A DNA stretch of 37,163 nucleotides from Choristocarpus tenellus KU-1152. Taxonomy: Eukaryota; Phaeophyceae. The first letter of the stretch is position 1; each line of letters begins with the position of its first letter. A program made the translations under genes and the position numbers. A model generated the notes under the pieces. The model was not told the DNA's origin. It saw only the letters and a program-made list of their open reading frames with translations, and made no database searches. This document shows, piece after piece, positions 22,301-29,182 of this stretch. Location: assembly GCA_964200185.2 (NCBI GenBank), contig CAXNAD020000041.1, positions 1 through 37,163 of the forward strand. Reading direction: 5' to 3'.

Positions 22301-24815
22301 ACCAGATGCTTGTTTGGATTGAGAGCAGGTATGTTTGAGTTCAGATGCACTGTCCTGGCTGCTTGCGTCAGTGGTTGATGCATCAGGTAGGCCATTCTCC
22401 ATAGCTGACTTTCTGAGCTGACCCCTCTCTCACCAACAGCTATTGGGCTGGACTAGGCTGTGACTACACAATTGATGTGTTACTACCATGACACATGACC
22501 CAGCACCATAAATCGAACCCAACTACTGGAGTATTACTGACTACTGTGCTAGATGGGTGGAAGTCTACCCATGCACCCATCATATCTGTCAAAATATTAC
22601 ATTGGAAGTTTTGGGGCAAGCTGTTAAATCCGAAAATTCCGTATTTCCCGCAAAGATGAAGTTAGAGGTCATCAGAGTGATGTGTTGTATTGATTTTCAC
22701 TTCAAACAGAAGTAGTTTGACATACAGTGTGAACAATTTCCTGCTTATTGATATTATACAACCAACTAAACCAAAACCCTACATAGTACAGTAGTGACAC
22801 CATGTTTTATTCCTGTTACTGATCAAATTAAGTGAGATATTTGCACCTACACCTTGACACAAAGCAATGGATACTTGCAACTTTTCATCAGACATTCCTA
22901 CCCAGCTAAGAAAAAAAGCATCAACCCACCAGAAGGCCCGCTTCAGCATATTGAAGTATTATCAGGCAGTCATCTTCAACAAAAGATAAATAAAATTATA
23001 TAGAAATTACCTGCAAAAAAAGACAACACTCACACCATGCACATAGCCTGTCGCCCAAGGACTTGAAAATCTAGGTGTTGCAATGTTTGTATGTGAAGGA
23101 AATGTGTGCAAAAACACGAGTAGCCCTCCTCTTCATCTCAAAATCCTATCTTTTTGTCTATATTTAAGTCTGATCCAATATAGTGAGTGCTGAGTCAAGT
23201 AGTGGTCGGGCTGAAAGTGAGTTAACTAGCCTGCTTTGGTGTTAAATGTTTCTGAAAAAAGTTCAGTCCAGACCACAGCTCAGTATAATCTTGTTTTGGA
23301 AGGTTCATTCATTCTCAGGCTGCTGAGGTTTGTGGTGTCAGGAAAATTTGGACAAGATACTGTCAACTTCCTCCATCTCTGCAGATAAGAAATGGTCCTG
23401 ATTATAGGTCATGACTCATTGGTAAGAGCTTTTTACTTTGTAGTCCTTGTAGTTGAGGTTGAGAGAGTAAGAGCTACTCTGGATATCTAAGGTCAGCATT
23501 GCTTACAGAGGTATTATCAATGCAGATAACTTGTGAATTGTAGACCACTGTCATTCTACCATCTTACTCTACCCTATAGTACAATACTAGCCGTATTTTT
23601 AATTTCAACTTCAGTTTACAGTGGAATCAAGCAGACATTGTTGGGGGCATCACATGTTTAAGGAACATTTGTTTTGGGGATTAGCATTGTTCCAAAAGCA
23701 TAATATGTGATTACCAACATCATGTCATGTCAGGTGATACATCAAGAGAATTTGGATTAGATTTCTTCGAAGAGCACATGCTTCATTATACCTAACACAC
23801 CATTGTAAAAACAAAGCTGATAATTGCACAAGATGTCTTACCACTCTATTCAATAATAGGGAAAGTGTGTTGGGGAGTTCAACAAAGTTTTCAAACAAAT
23901 TGCTAAATAATGGTATCATAAAAGGTTGGAAAGTGGGGAGACTCATTATCACCTAAATGGCGCCACAAGAGCAAAGAAAAAAAGATAATGGGACCCCAAT
24001 ATGTATATGGTCCTGGCATTCACAGCACAGTTGGGATGGGACATCAGTACGGAGAGTAATCCTGTACCCAGGCAGATGACCAAAATACATGCTGCAAGTC
24101 ATGTACATATCCTCTTCAGACGTCCAAAACAGATACTCTCTAGAACACACTACTAGACTACTTGATGAAAAAAATGCTCACAGAGGCACTGACCCCCGTG
24201 GCACTATGGAGTGCTTACTTTTTGTTAGTTGTAACTCATTGCTTGGTGCTCACACATAAAGCTAATACCTCACAACATGATAAGTTCTGACCATCAGTAT
24301 TCTTGTTAAAAGCTTAATTTCGTAAGGGGGGGAGGGGTAGCACTGTTTTGATGTTTTCTGCAGACCATACTAATCAGATTTCTGGACCACTCGTGCAATC
24401 AGGGAGTCACAATAAGTGGTCTAAAGATACTGCTCTCCATATACACAAAGAGTAAAGGCCTCGCGGGTAACAAGGGTCTGGTGTGGGAGGCATACAGTCA
24501 GGAGACATGCCTTACTTCCTTCCTACACACTGGTGCCAGTGAATTGCTGGAACAGGTGACGTGCCTCTAAAAGTGACAATGTATATAAAGACAAGAAAAA
24601 AAATGTATGTGCCATGACACATAGGATAATGCCTGCTGTCACCCCCTCTGCTCATGCCCTAGGTTGACCAAAAGGAGCACCTCCTCGAAGATAGTCATTT
24701 GGTGGGCACAATTCACATGCTGCTGGCACGTTTGGTGCTTGAGAAGGGCACCACAGGGACATGGCAACTGCGACTTGACCATAGGCTTAAGCCATGTATA
24801 TTTGGGGGGTTGTAG
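889..24815 (+). CDS. Giant IQ-motif protein with a dynein-type microtubule-binding stalk and repeated beta-rich modules (23-exon model)
   Basis: I join 23 exons into one frame of about 2,710 codons, ending at the TAG at 24813-24815. Nearly every intron is GT-AG and the phases match at each junction. Order of parts: conserved N-terminal segment (residues about 60-250, with NYLLKIPSDLD and RLWLGFN); coiled coil (about 375-530); three clear and one weak IQ motif (about 535-632); further helical coiled coil to about 1106; a degenerate P-loop-like alpha/beta domain (about 1157-1260); a dynein heavy-chain stalk/microtubule-binding domain (about 1285-1426); then beta-rich modules with a VTVYE-like strand (from about 1480 to 2550); and a helical C-terminus. 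There are no Walker motifs of dynein AAA units, so it is not a motor. Expected role (inference): calmodulin-regulated, microtubule-bound scaffold, probably in cilia. Short exons may be missing in the introns at 12728-16543, 20953-21936 and 22078-24363, since all of these are phase 0. The true start could be further upstream. Confidence 0.82.
1354..5632 (+). other. Intron 1 (4.3 kb), AT-rich, no coding exon recognised
   Basis: The intron is bounded by GAG|GTAAGA and TTCTCTGCAG|GAT. It is much longer than most introns of this gene. Short open frames inside it (for example around 2313-2567 and 3151-3574) have no recognisable protein character. A tRNA-like B-box (AGTTTGAATCCC at about 4031) stands alone. 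The length suggests old inserted repeats, but I found no terminal repeats. Confidence 0.55.
5633..5946 (+). CDS. Giant IQ/stalk protein, exon 2
   Basis: The exon starts in phase 0 after TTCTCTGCAG and ends in phase 2 (AG|GTGAGA). It continues the exon 1 motif with DIRLWLGFNLTRNPFIVPTP. The tail is helical and acidic (VREAEKVILQEEEIHGR). Joining exons 1 and 2 produces a seamless conserved block, which is the main support for the long intron between them. Confidence 0.85.
6254..6583 (+). CDS. Giant IQ/stalk protein, exon 3 (low-complexity linker)
   Basis: Phase 2 at both ends (330 nt). The acceptor CATCATCCAG at 6253 is chosen over the CTACAG at 6224 because only the former keeps the frame. 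The product is Ser/Ala-rich and becomes basic near its end (ESRRRRPLKR), so it is probably a disordered linker before the coiled coil. Confidence 0.72.
6773..8981 (+). CDS. Giant IQ/stalk protein, exon 4 (coiled coils and IQ motifs)
   Basis: This large exon (2,209 nt, residues about 370-1106) enters in phase 2 after GGTTGCAG and leaves in phase 0 at GAG|GTGACA. It encodes a heptad-rich helix, then IQ motifs (ATQLQRIVRGVQRRAF, ATSIQRIVRGHLGRSM, ATKIQMVIRGHIGRAV and the weaker AQIIQCEARRR), then a long charged helical region rich in Glu, Lys and Arg. IQ motifs bind calmodulin or EF-hand light chains. This exon alone is enough to identify an IQ protein. Confidence 0.95.
7266..7563 (+). other. 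IQ motif cluster (three strong, one weak)
   Basis: Within exon 4, residues about 535-632 carry tandem IQxxxRGxxxR-like motifs spaced about 24-30 residues apart. In the third the first Arg position is Val-Ile-Arg-Gly shifted, and the fourth keeps only the IxxQ core and Arg cluster. This arrangement is typical of calmodulin-binding lever or tether segments. Confidence 0.9.
9097..9416 (+). CDS. Giant IQ/stalk protein, exon 5 (start of P-loop-like domain)
   Basis: Phase 0 in (CATGCTCAG), phase 2 out (GCGAG|GTGATA). After an acidic helix and the phrase PQSILTRPFGRPRP comes a strand-loop-helix, FVICISRDVPAIAKKNMVER. It sits where a Walker A loop would be in a P-loop kinase but lacks GxxxxGK[ST]. 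A second strand, LTMHLDEE, follows, and then a helix. Confidence 0.88.
9786..10299 (+). CDS. Giant IQ/stalk protein, exon 6 (end of P-loop-like domain, first part of dynein-type stalk)
   Basis: Phase 2 in, phase 0 out (CTACAG|GTGTGT). The first part continues the alpha/beta domain (YCVVCNVDVG, SRRSFLQHA, NLILVKG). From about residue 1283 the text follows the dynein heavy-chain stalk tip: DLVDMMEKLGQLEKPP, then IIMEATIILL, then SWMEARQLL and the F/L/D pattern leading to Ile-Pro-Pro. In dyneins these correspond to the end of coiled coil 1 and helices H1-H3 of the microtubule-binding domain. Confidence 0.92.
9990..10545 (+). other. Dynein heavy-chain stalk / microtubule-binding-like domain (spans exons 6-7)
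   Basis: Residues about 1285-1426 show in order: D-x-x-x-M-x-x-L-x-x-x-x-KPP, x-MEA-x-x-x-LL, W-x-EA-x-x-LL, F, D, x-YI-x-x-x-W-P-P, and LCEWVSA. This order and spacing are those of the dynein heavy-chain MT domain family (coiled-coil stalk plus microtubule-binding domain). Here it follows an IQ/coiled-coil protein and a degenerate P-loop domain, with no AAA ring around it. Confidence 0.85.
10416..10660 (+). CDS. Giant IQ/stalk protein, exon 7 (second part of dynein-type microtubule-binding domain)
   Basis: Phase 0 in (TTGTACAG), phase 2 out (AGAGG|GTGTGT). It begins AYITHKEWPP and contains the dynein signature region S-N-K-V-L-A-H-LCEWVSA, which matches the S-A-x-x-LCxWVxA core near the base of the microtubule-binding domain. 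The coiled-coil 2 return helix is short here, and a Ser/Gly-rich linker follows. Confidence 0.9.
11343..11460 (+). CDS. Giant IQ/stalk protein, exon 8
   Basis: Phase 2 in after ACATTTTCAG, phase 0 out (GAG|GTGGGA). It encodes GWLAAYYSLLSSVLEDVRTF and then a stretch ending TVHMVE, the start of the first beta module. Joining exon 7 directly to this exon keeps the frame; including a candidate exon at 10755-10825 would break it. Confidence 0.82.
11575..11661 (+). CDS. Giant IQ/stalk protein, exon 9
   Basis: A small exon of 29 codons, phase 0 at both ends (CGTAAGCAG and AAG|GTATTT). It encodes VYQECKRLFFSVYNPETC and a short acidic end. The FSVYNP phrase is the second half of the repeated beta module. 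Confidence 0.82.
11828..11959 (+). CDS. Giant IQ/stalk protein, exon 10
   Basis: 44 codons, phase 0 at both ends (CCTCTAG and CAG|GTAGGA). It encodes a mixed segment that ends in a helix, ELLHFQELRQRQ, and leads into the GGGKK start of the next module. Confidence 0.82.
12332..12727 (+). CDS. Giant IQ/stalk protein, exon 11 (beta module 1)
   Basis: 132 codons, phase 0 at both ends (TCATGCAG and AAAG|GTGTGT). It carries a complete module: GGGKKLVCQRTLQRLLRETR, ISGHLAVVTVYE, then EIRCHVYLASYSARLEY and a variable tail ending FLLKIRRK. The strand pattern suggests a C2- or Ig-like beta sandwich, but I cannot assign a family. Confidence 0.87.
12728..16543 (+). other. Long intron (3.8 kb), no exon recognised; ends in a 22-bp minisatellite
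   Basis: The donor is AAAG|GTGTGT. The best phase-0 acceptor is TTTTGAAAAAG at 16543, giving GGPGRLLFRK, which parallels the GGGKK start of module 1. The intron contains an A/T-rich middle, a (TA)n run at about 16130-16145 and a minisatellite immediately before the acceptor. A small phase-0 exon inside cannot be excluded. Confidence 0.5.
16376..16508. repeat. 22-bp minisatellite, about six copies
   Basis: The unit is AGTGTTGATGATAACTTACC plus AT, repeated about six times with variation between AATAA, GATAA and GATAG. The final copy ends ACCAG instead of ACCAT. The array lies 35 bases before the modelled acceptor of exon 12. Confidence 0.93.
16544..17547 (+). CDS. Giant IQ/stalk protein, exon 12 (beta module 2 and a diverged module)
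   Basis: 1,004 nt, phase 0 in, phase 2 out (AGAAG|GTTAGT). It opens with GGPGRLLFRKVYQISGALHV, then VTVLE and MLRVLVYNN, clearly parallel to exon 11. A second weaker copy follows (VMFVRALLVDAGEALAIELY), then polar, probably disordered sequence with a KKRQPDITRYSYMYGEDESG phrase. The frame is open upstream to about 16466, so the exact 5' boundary is the least certain part. Confidence 0.85.
17606..17631. repeat. (AT)n microsatellite in intron
   Basis: A run of about 12 AT units lies in the intron between exons 12 and 13. A similar run is at 18115-18135. Confidence 0.9.
17715..17910 (+). CDS. Giant IQ/stalk protein, exon 13 (lysine-rich linker)
   Basis: Phase 2 in (GAACTTAG), phase 0 out (GCG|GTAAGC). 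It encodes a strongly basic stretch (KTKKKLKHENKKLKG and EKKKKNN), then a polar acidic end. It is likely a flexible linker between modules, possibly contributing electrostatic contact with a filament. Confidence 0.8.
18189..18491 (+). CDS. Giant IQ/stalk protein, exon 14 (beta module 3, first half)
   Basis: 101 codons, phase 0 at both ends (CCTCTCCAG and GAG|GTGAGC). After an acidic linker comes DVIVTVFESW and, after an insert, KLFRVVVYNPKLASCAETF, the same strand pair as in modules 1 and 2. Confidence 0.87.
18589..18864 (+). CDS. Giant IQ/stalk protein, exon 15 (beta module 3, second half; GC donor)
   Basis: 92 codons, phase 0 in (TTCAACCAG). The frame continues to RGRK and then needs phase 0 to meet exon 16. 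The only boundary that does this is AAAG|GCATGT, a GC-AG intron. The nearby GT at 18869 would give phase 1 and a quick stop in exon 16. An unseen small exon is the alternative. Confidence 0.7.
19226..19360 (+). CDS. Giant IQ/stalk protein, exon 16 (beta module 4 start)
   Basis: 45 codons, phase 0 at both ends (CATCAG and ACACAG|GTGTTT). VFRRALRINGALFQVTAYDL repeats the FRK-x-x-x-I-x-GAL-x-x-VT pattern of exon 12, followed by MKFIAYES in place of the VYNP strand. Confidence 0.85.
19624..19746 (+). CDS. Giant IQ/stalk protein, exon 17
   Basis: 41 codons, phase 0 at both ends (CATTGAGCAG and ATCAAG|GTGCAT). It encodes LVTLVKPEAVLEICGG and an amphipathic helix ending AESLRIK. The frame stays open past the donor to 19850, but stopping at 19746 matches the phase of exon 18. 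Confidence 0.78.
20131..20310 (+). CDS. Giant IQ/stalk protein, exon 18
   Basis: 60 codons, phase 0 at both ends (CTCTATCAG and GAG|GTGAGT). It encodes GEPTLVVSWSGEKLGY, a strand that closes module 4, then an Arg/Glu-rich linker. Confidence 0.82.
20421..20592 (+). CDS. Giant IQ/stalk protein, exon 19 (beta module 5)
   Basis: Phase 0 in (CTACCTCAG), phase 1 out. It carries VVVTVIVEA and, after a short acidic insert, TLIFNIYCPKLAAS, again the two module strands. Two donors in the same phase are possible: ACAG|GTGATG at 20592 (chosen, better consensus) and TGCAG|GTATTC at 20628, which would add 12 residues. Confidence 0.75.
20819..20952 (+). CDS. Giant IQ/stalk protein, exon 20
   Basis: Phase 1 in (TTATCCCAG), phase 0 out (AAT|GTAAGC). 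It encodes QSILQYSDGEARSSALHRVV and RYLCLSDDTEIDPMLEGRRR. It is open in the required frame and has good splice sites. Confidence 0.75.
20953..21936 (+). other. Intron of about 1 kb, no exon recognised
   Basis: It runs from AAT|GTAAGC to TTGTGTCAG. I saw no protein-like open stretch with phase-0 boundaries inside it, but a small exon cannot be excluded. Confidence 0.45.
21937..22077 (+). CDS. Giant IQ/stalk protein, exon 21
   Basis: 47 codons, phase 0 at both ends (TTGTGTCAG and TGCAAG|GTGAAG). It encodes VHYKEQKTWLAAYNNLDTSD and then QPLVFIPSDLEGDLVLCK. The frame stays open to 22245, but the sequence after the donor loses protein character. Confidence 0.72.
22078..24363 (+). other. Long intron (2.3 kb), no convincing exon
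   Basis: AT-rich sequence between exons 21 and 22. A short protein-like stretch at 23321-23386 has an acceptor but no fitting donor, so it is not included. No transposon ends were recognised. Confidence 0.45.
24364..24555 (+). CDS. Giant IQ/stalk protein, exon 22
   Basis: 64 codons open in phase 0, between TTTTCTGCAG and GAACAG|GTGACG. It encodes TILIRFLDHSCNQGVTISGL and, near the end, LHTGASELLEQ. It has no internal ATG start and is recognised only by its open frame, splice sites and join to exon 23. Confidence 0.75.
24663..24815 (+). CDS. Giant IQ/stalk protein, exon 23 (C-terminus)
   Basis: The exon starts in phase 0 after ATGCCCTAG and encodes 50 residues, VDQKEHLLEDSHLVGTIHML through QLRLDHRLK, to the TAG at 24813. 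The helix continues from ELLEQ in exon 22, which supports the join. The 3' UTR must be short, because the convergent phosphatase gene ends at 25053. Confidence 0.78.
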   Translation, partial: VDQKEHLLEDSHLVGTIHMLLARLVLEKGTTGTWQLRLDHRLKPCIFGGL

Positions 24816-25052
24816 AGAAAGCACCTTTTCAGCAGGGTAGGTATTAATCGACACAACTAGCATTAAGCAAGATGTTAAACAAGGATAAAGTGCAAGTAGA
24901 AAGAATCATTTCACCTCTTGCAGTGGTTGTGTATCACAAACTCATTAAATTATTCTCAAATATTTTACTGTTCACAGGTCTTTCATTACACTAAAGTACA
25001 AAACACCATATTGGGCTGCATCTGAACTCCTCCATTCCACCCTATTATGCCA

Positions 25053-25152
25053 TTAGCGGTGTCGTCGCAATGCCCAGTTGATGGCAAATGCAGCAGGAAT
25101 AGCTAAGCTAATGCCCACACCAGCCCCAAGTCCAGTCCAGAAGGCCTTTTTC
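25053..25152 (-). CDS. PPIP5K last exon with predicted C-terminal membrane anchor
   Basis: Phase 2 in (TTGGGCAG). It encodes 32 residues to the TAA at 25053-25055: [20 protein letters not shown], then AFAINWAL, and RRHR at the very end. That is about 25 hydrophobic residues with a GxGxG run, flanked by KK and RRHR, which is the layout of a tail-anchored protein. Phase matches exon 9 exactly. Basic flanks often go with mitochondrial, plastid or peroxisomal targeting, but location is inference. Confidence 0.8.
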
Positions 25153-28100
25153 CTGCCCAAAATTATGGCCAATGAGGAATTGCATTCATGTTTACTCAAA
25201 AGGATGTCGGAATAATCCAAAGTTCTGCCTGTACACTGTGAGCTTCCTCATCATTCACAATCCAAAACATTCTCACTTCCCACTGAGGTTTCTAGATACT
25301 GATTTTAGATACTGATTTTCCTCATCTGCTACTTAAGACACATTGTCCTTGCATGTCAATATCATACCTGTGATTGTTGCCATGTGGTGGAAGGATATTT
25401 TTTTCATCCTGAACCTCTTTGCGGTTTGATGAGCCCGGTCCCTTAATTTGATCTCCCAAGTACCTCTTTAATAACTTGGCATCACTTCCAGCAGCCATCT
25501 CCCCAATGTGCTCCTTTGCTGCCAAGGCTGACCATACAATGCACTCGGGATTTAGTGTTACGATGAGATGTTATATCATAGACTCTCTAGTAAGAAAAAG
25601 AAAATAAGAATGTAGAGTGACACCTATTGATTTCTCTTCGCTTGGACATACCCCATGGTCAATATTGCTGCTAAATATCTCCACCTCACAGACTTCCATC
25701 GTGTTCAAAGAAAACTACTCATATGTCAGAATAGCTTACACAATTCCGCCACTACCATATCCCAGCACTGAGCACACTTAACATGAACCTCACAGCTCAA
25801 TGTAGAAAACACATTTTTGAGCTTGTGTTCCTCTTGCTATGAGTACACACAAGTGTTTCAAGGTATGTCATACACTTCTGCAACACCTTAAGACACTATG
25901 GTGCCTTACAACTATCAAAGTGCCACATTATCCTACCAATTGCAGCATCCAGGATGGCCTCAAGCTCTGCGCAAGTGAGATTTGTTTGCAAGGGAACAAG
26001 AGGTTCGGCATGCAAATGGTCACCAGCAAGCAGGGTGTGATTTGCCACTCCAGGGCTGAAAAGAATTTCTACCCAGAAACGTGCAGGATCTGAATCCTCC
26101 TGTAACATAAATGTAACATAAAGAGGGGTGGAGTCATTGTGGGTCTCATATCATATTTCTGTCTGTACAGTTAGGAAACTTGAAGGATAAACATAAACTG
26201 CATCACACCCGTGACAAAAGATTTCCCAAAGCACATCCAAGGTTGCTTCAATTAATGATGAGCTATGGATGTAGTAGTACTCAGGAGTATTAAGAACAGC
26301 AAAGAAATGTGTAGAGTGTATCATCATTTTAAAACATTAAACAGCACATGGCTGGCAAGACTGCAATAATGATGGAGGCTAGTCATACAGCCACAGCAAA
26401 GTCATTATCATGGGGCAAGATTTAGTCAAGGGGACAATAGACAGCAGAAAACTCAGCAAATTTTAATGCGGAGAGGCATCACTCATGCAGCACCTTTTCC
26501 ACATTCTCAAAGACTCTGATCACAAACGAGGTGAGATAGCACAGCTCCTTGGTTCGCCCCAGCATTCGCTGTGCCTCCTCTGTCACTGCAGGTGGGTGCC
26601 CTCCAATAGGAAACCTGAGTTGTCAGTGGAGACTTAGAATTGGGATGACAAAGTCACATGGTGCAATAGATTACTTGGTTCCAGTCTGCACATAGTGTGA
26701 TATATGATGGCAACCGAGAAGCATGCCAGTGCTCCTATCACCCGTTGCTTACAAACACCCATCATATGTGTTGACTGGAATACAATTAGTCCCCCTACAC
26801 ATGGTTTAAGGCTGTGCTCACCTGAGCACATTGAGAAGTGTATGGAGGTGTGACTCTGATGTAAAGTAAAGTCGAGTTCGGACACGGCGGCCCAAAGAGT
26901 TGATGGGGAGGTCCTCCATGTGCCGAACATCCAGCCTAAAGCGCATGTCGGCCTCATTGTTAGATCGAGCAACTATCCTGTGCGGGGTGTTCAGAGTTTG
27001 CCCAGATAAAAAAGGTCAACAAATAACCCAATACTTCACGAGGTACTCACAGGATATCTGTGGACATTGTAGCATGTTGTAATGCAAATTGAGGTGCACA
27101 TATCCAAGTCCACAAAATGTAAGGTTTTGGGGGTCCATATCTCTGTCCCTTTCCTGGACCATCTGATTGTGTCAGTCCGTCTGGACATCTGCAGGCCCTC
27201 CATCTCAATCCAGTCCTCAGGAAACCGCTTCTACCGGTATTACCCTCCAGGGAACCTGTAGCCATCAAAAGGCTCACTCCTCATGTTCTCGTATTGACTT
27301 CCTCTTCACCACTTAACCAATGCCAAAAAAGAGGCAAATGCTCTTGGAGGGATTAAGTCAACAGCACAGCGCTATTTCTGTAGACCCTTGAGCTGAACAT
27401 CACACCCAAGCAGCAGGTCCCCATTGAATTGAAGGTAACATTAAAATGAAAAAAATGGTATACAATTACTACTAGCCCTCATGGATGCTGTGTATGGGCC
27501 ACAGTTCAATAAGACACAGCATGATCTTGTGTATGTTTGGGGGTTAAAACCCCCACATGTACTCACAGGTCGACCTTGATTTTCTCCAGAAGGGCACTGC
27601 ACATTTTGGATCCAATTATAAGCTTGTCCCTGGAGTGCCATCACAGAGTTGTGATAGACATTTTAGGGCTTGCTCAGAACAAGATTGCTGTGCACATTGT
27701 CCAAACTGGTGCCTCTGAGATGACATGGCATTGCTTCTGAATTCTCTACCTTTGGTTCTTCAAATACCTCACTGTGATGCCATACTCCTGGGGAACAATG
27801 CAGTCTGCCAAATTTTTGGCCAGGTCATACAACTCTTCCAGGCCTTTGAGTCCCATGTGTGTGTTATGCAGGCAGTCATATCGAATATTATCATGCACGT
27901 CTGGGATCTGAAAAGAAGAGCAGGCAAGCAAGCCAAGAATCAGCAGATATCACCGTTGATACTATGTGATTGATGTGAGGGGATCTACATCTTAGGAGTG
28001 AAATGGGGTTGAGGCATTGAAGTTTCTAAAAGGCTTGAAGAGGGAGCATGCACGAACTACAGGGAGATATCTATAATTCTTGTGATGGGTCGCAGGACAG

Positions 28101-29182
28101 GAGGATAGAATGATGAAGGTGATGCCAAAGGAGATACATAGCCACCAACGAAAACATCAATGCACTCCATACCTTTGTGATGTCAAAGCCATGCCCTTCC
28201 TTCAATAACTCTATGTGGAGTTTGTGCCATCGTTCAAGCATTAAGAATAGTGTCTCTCCACCTGCTGGCATTTGTGTTTCGCTTCCCCTCCCTGCCATCA
28301 CCTCAGCAAGGGAACTCATACTCCCCATACTGTTGGTGCAGTCCTTGCAAGGCGCCATGACATCAACAGTGCACGGTCCAGCATGTACTTAGGAGCAATT
28401 GTTTTGTGTCAGTGACTGAAAACAACACCAACACCAACATCAACATTAACATCAACCAAAAAGAAAAAACACAATTTTTAAAGCATACTGTTATTAATAT
28501 CATAAGAATGTACCGGAGAAATCAACACACACTATTTGCACTTACTTTAGTTCCTGTAACTCCTTGATCTTCCCCTTTCTGGGCTGTCTCCCTGTTGTTG
28601 ACCTTAGCCAAAGGACAGTTGAGTGACATGATATATAGCTGCTCCACAATCTCTGAAATCAGGGTTCGCATGCGGTGTAGCTTTTTCACAGGATTGCCCA
28701 ACCACAGCATTGCTTCACGTACCGATTCCTGGCCTGCTGGAACAATGGTGTCAATATGGTCTCGCGACAGAGTGGTATCCAGCCCCATGATGCGGCTCAT
28801 AAACTCCTTGCTAAGATAGAGCAAGTGGATATAGTGAGAAATTTGCAAACAGAAGTGTTGCTACAGGAGTTTGGTTAATATGGGTGGGAGGTTTAGCTCA
28901 TTTGGCTATGACATATTACATGGCTCCATCAAAAACGTGGTGACAAGAGGTGACAAGAAAGTTAACCATCACCTGCGGTCCATGTCCTTTGTGACGTCCT
29001 TGTTTCCTGACCTATCCAGCATCGCAAAACTGCTTGTTGTACTGTTTACCTTGTGAACAAGGCTTACAAGAATAGGGGTGAGCTCGCCTTCCAACTCGAG
29101 GAAGCCCTTTGCAAAACTTGCTGCAGTCTTCATCACTCTGCCTTCATCACTTGTCCTGATCTTGAGATCATGCCTAAAAGTG
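25053..29182 (-). CDS. PPIP5K/VIP1 diphosphoinositol pentakisphosphate kinase, phosphatase-like half (10 exons, 5' part not found)
   Basis: Ten minus-strand exons join without a phase conflict into 512 residues plus a stop. They follow the histidine-acid-phosphatase-like domain of PPIP5K/VIP1 in order: [20 protein letters not shown] with [62 protein letters not shown] with [57 protein letters not shown]; and [15 protein letters not shown]. In the family this half sits C-terminal to an ATP-grasp kinase and acts on inositol pyrophosphates. The kinase half and the RHGDRTPK region were not found upstream. The last exon adds a hydrophobic segment and basic tail, which is unusual. The gene is convergent with the giant gene. 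Confidence 0.9.
25368..25518 (-). CDS. PPIP5K C-terminal linker, exon 9 of those recognised
   Basis: Phase 1 in (CTTGGCAG), phase 2 out (CACAG|GTATGA). It encodes a polar, charged linker ([20 protein letters not shown]) between the phosphatase-like domain and the final hydrophobic exon. There is no conserved family motif here. Confidence 0.78.
25937..26099 (-). CDS. PPIP5K phosphatase-like domain, exon 8 of those recognised
   Basis: Phase 0 in (TTACAG), phase 1 out (ATTG|GTAGGA). It encodes [19 protein letters not shown], the last conserved motif (family form RFHVELHFSPG), then [14 protein letters not shown], a helix that ends the globular domain. Confidence 0.92.
26494..26614 (-). CDS. PPIP5K phosphatase-like domain, exon 7 of those recognised
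   Basis: Phase 2 in (CAACTCAG), phase 0 out (GAAAAG|GTGCTG). It encodes [20 protein letters not shown], matching the family's ELNYMTQIVIMLYE strand. Confidence 0.88.
26822..26977 (-). CDS. PPIP5K phosphatase-like domain, exon 6 of those recognised
   Basis: Phase 2 in (CCCGCACAG), phase 2 out (CTCAG|GTGAGC). It contains [20 protein letters not shown], the second conserved histidine region of the domain (family form [17 protein letters not shown]). The usual YG after the loop is replaced by FPIGG in the next exon. Confidence 0.93.
27567..27629 (-). CDS. PPIP5K phosphatase-like domain, exon 5 of those recognised (63 nt)
   Basis: A very short exon, phase 2 at both ends (CACTCCAG and CCT|GTGAGT), encoding [20 protein letters not shown]. 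It matches the family's I-A-x-x-x-C-x-x-L-x-x-KI-x-x-DL helix. It is found only by matching phase and family order. Confidence 0.85.
27768..27907 (-). CDS. PPIP5K phosphatase-like domain, exon 4 of those recognised
   Basis: Phase 0 in (CTTTTCAG), phase 2 out (GTGAG|GTATTT). It encodes [32 protein letters not shown] and VPQEYGIT, a diagnostic PPIP5K block. Confidence 0.95.
28173..28343 (-). CDS. PPIP5K phosphatase-like domain, exon 3 of those recognised
   Basis: 57 codons, phase 0 at both ends. It ends with [20 protein letters not shown] and FDITK, which correspond to the family's ETLELMLRRWSKL ... YDISK section. The 5' boundary (CTTGCAAG) has a weak pyrimidine tract and is the less certain end. 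Confidence 0.85.
28408..28455. repeat. Short ACCAAC/ATCAAC hexamer repeat in PPIP5K intron
   Basis: An imperfect run of AACACC, AACATC and AACATT units lies between two PPIP5K exons. It is intronic and has no coding role that I can see. Confidence 0.7.
28546..28810 (-). CDS. PPIP5K phosphatase-like domain, exon 2 of those recognised
   Basis: Phase 2 in (CTATCTTAG), phase 0 out (AAA|GTAAGT). It contains [20 protein letters not shown] and [17 protein letters not shown], matching the Leu-Thr-Pro-x-Gly ... KNPVKTCDKVYSLIQ section of PPIP5K. Confidence 0.9.
28973..29182 (-). CDS. PPIP5K phosphatase-like domain, first recognised exon
   Basis: It starts after a strong pyrimidine tract and CTCCTCAG; the first base completes a Ser codon (phase 2). 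It encodes [30 protein letters not shown] and ILVSLVHK, the best-conserved block of the family, and ends MDR in phase 2 at CAG|GTGATG. In the family the preceding exon would encode the GGELTPAGR region; I could not find it. Confidence 0.92.

Noticed and set aside
23321-23386. Protein-like stretch reading LLRFVVSGKFGQDTVNFLHL after a good acceptor
   Set aside because: It is preceded by TTCTCAG but meets a stop at once and has no donor in a phase that fits exon 21 or 22.
28886-28925. tRNA-like start (GGAGGTTTAGCTCATTTGG)
   Set aside because: It resembles an A-box, but there is no B-box at the right distance, and it lies in a PPIP5K intron.
29030-29050. Possible intron inside the first recognised PPIP5K exon
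   Set aside because: GTAAAC and AAGCAG sites exist, but they would make a tiny intron and break the frame. Straight reading through keeps the family sequence.
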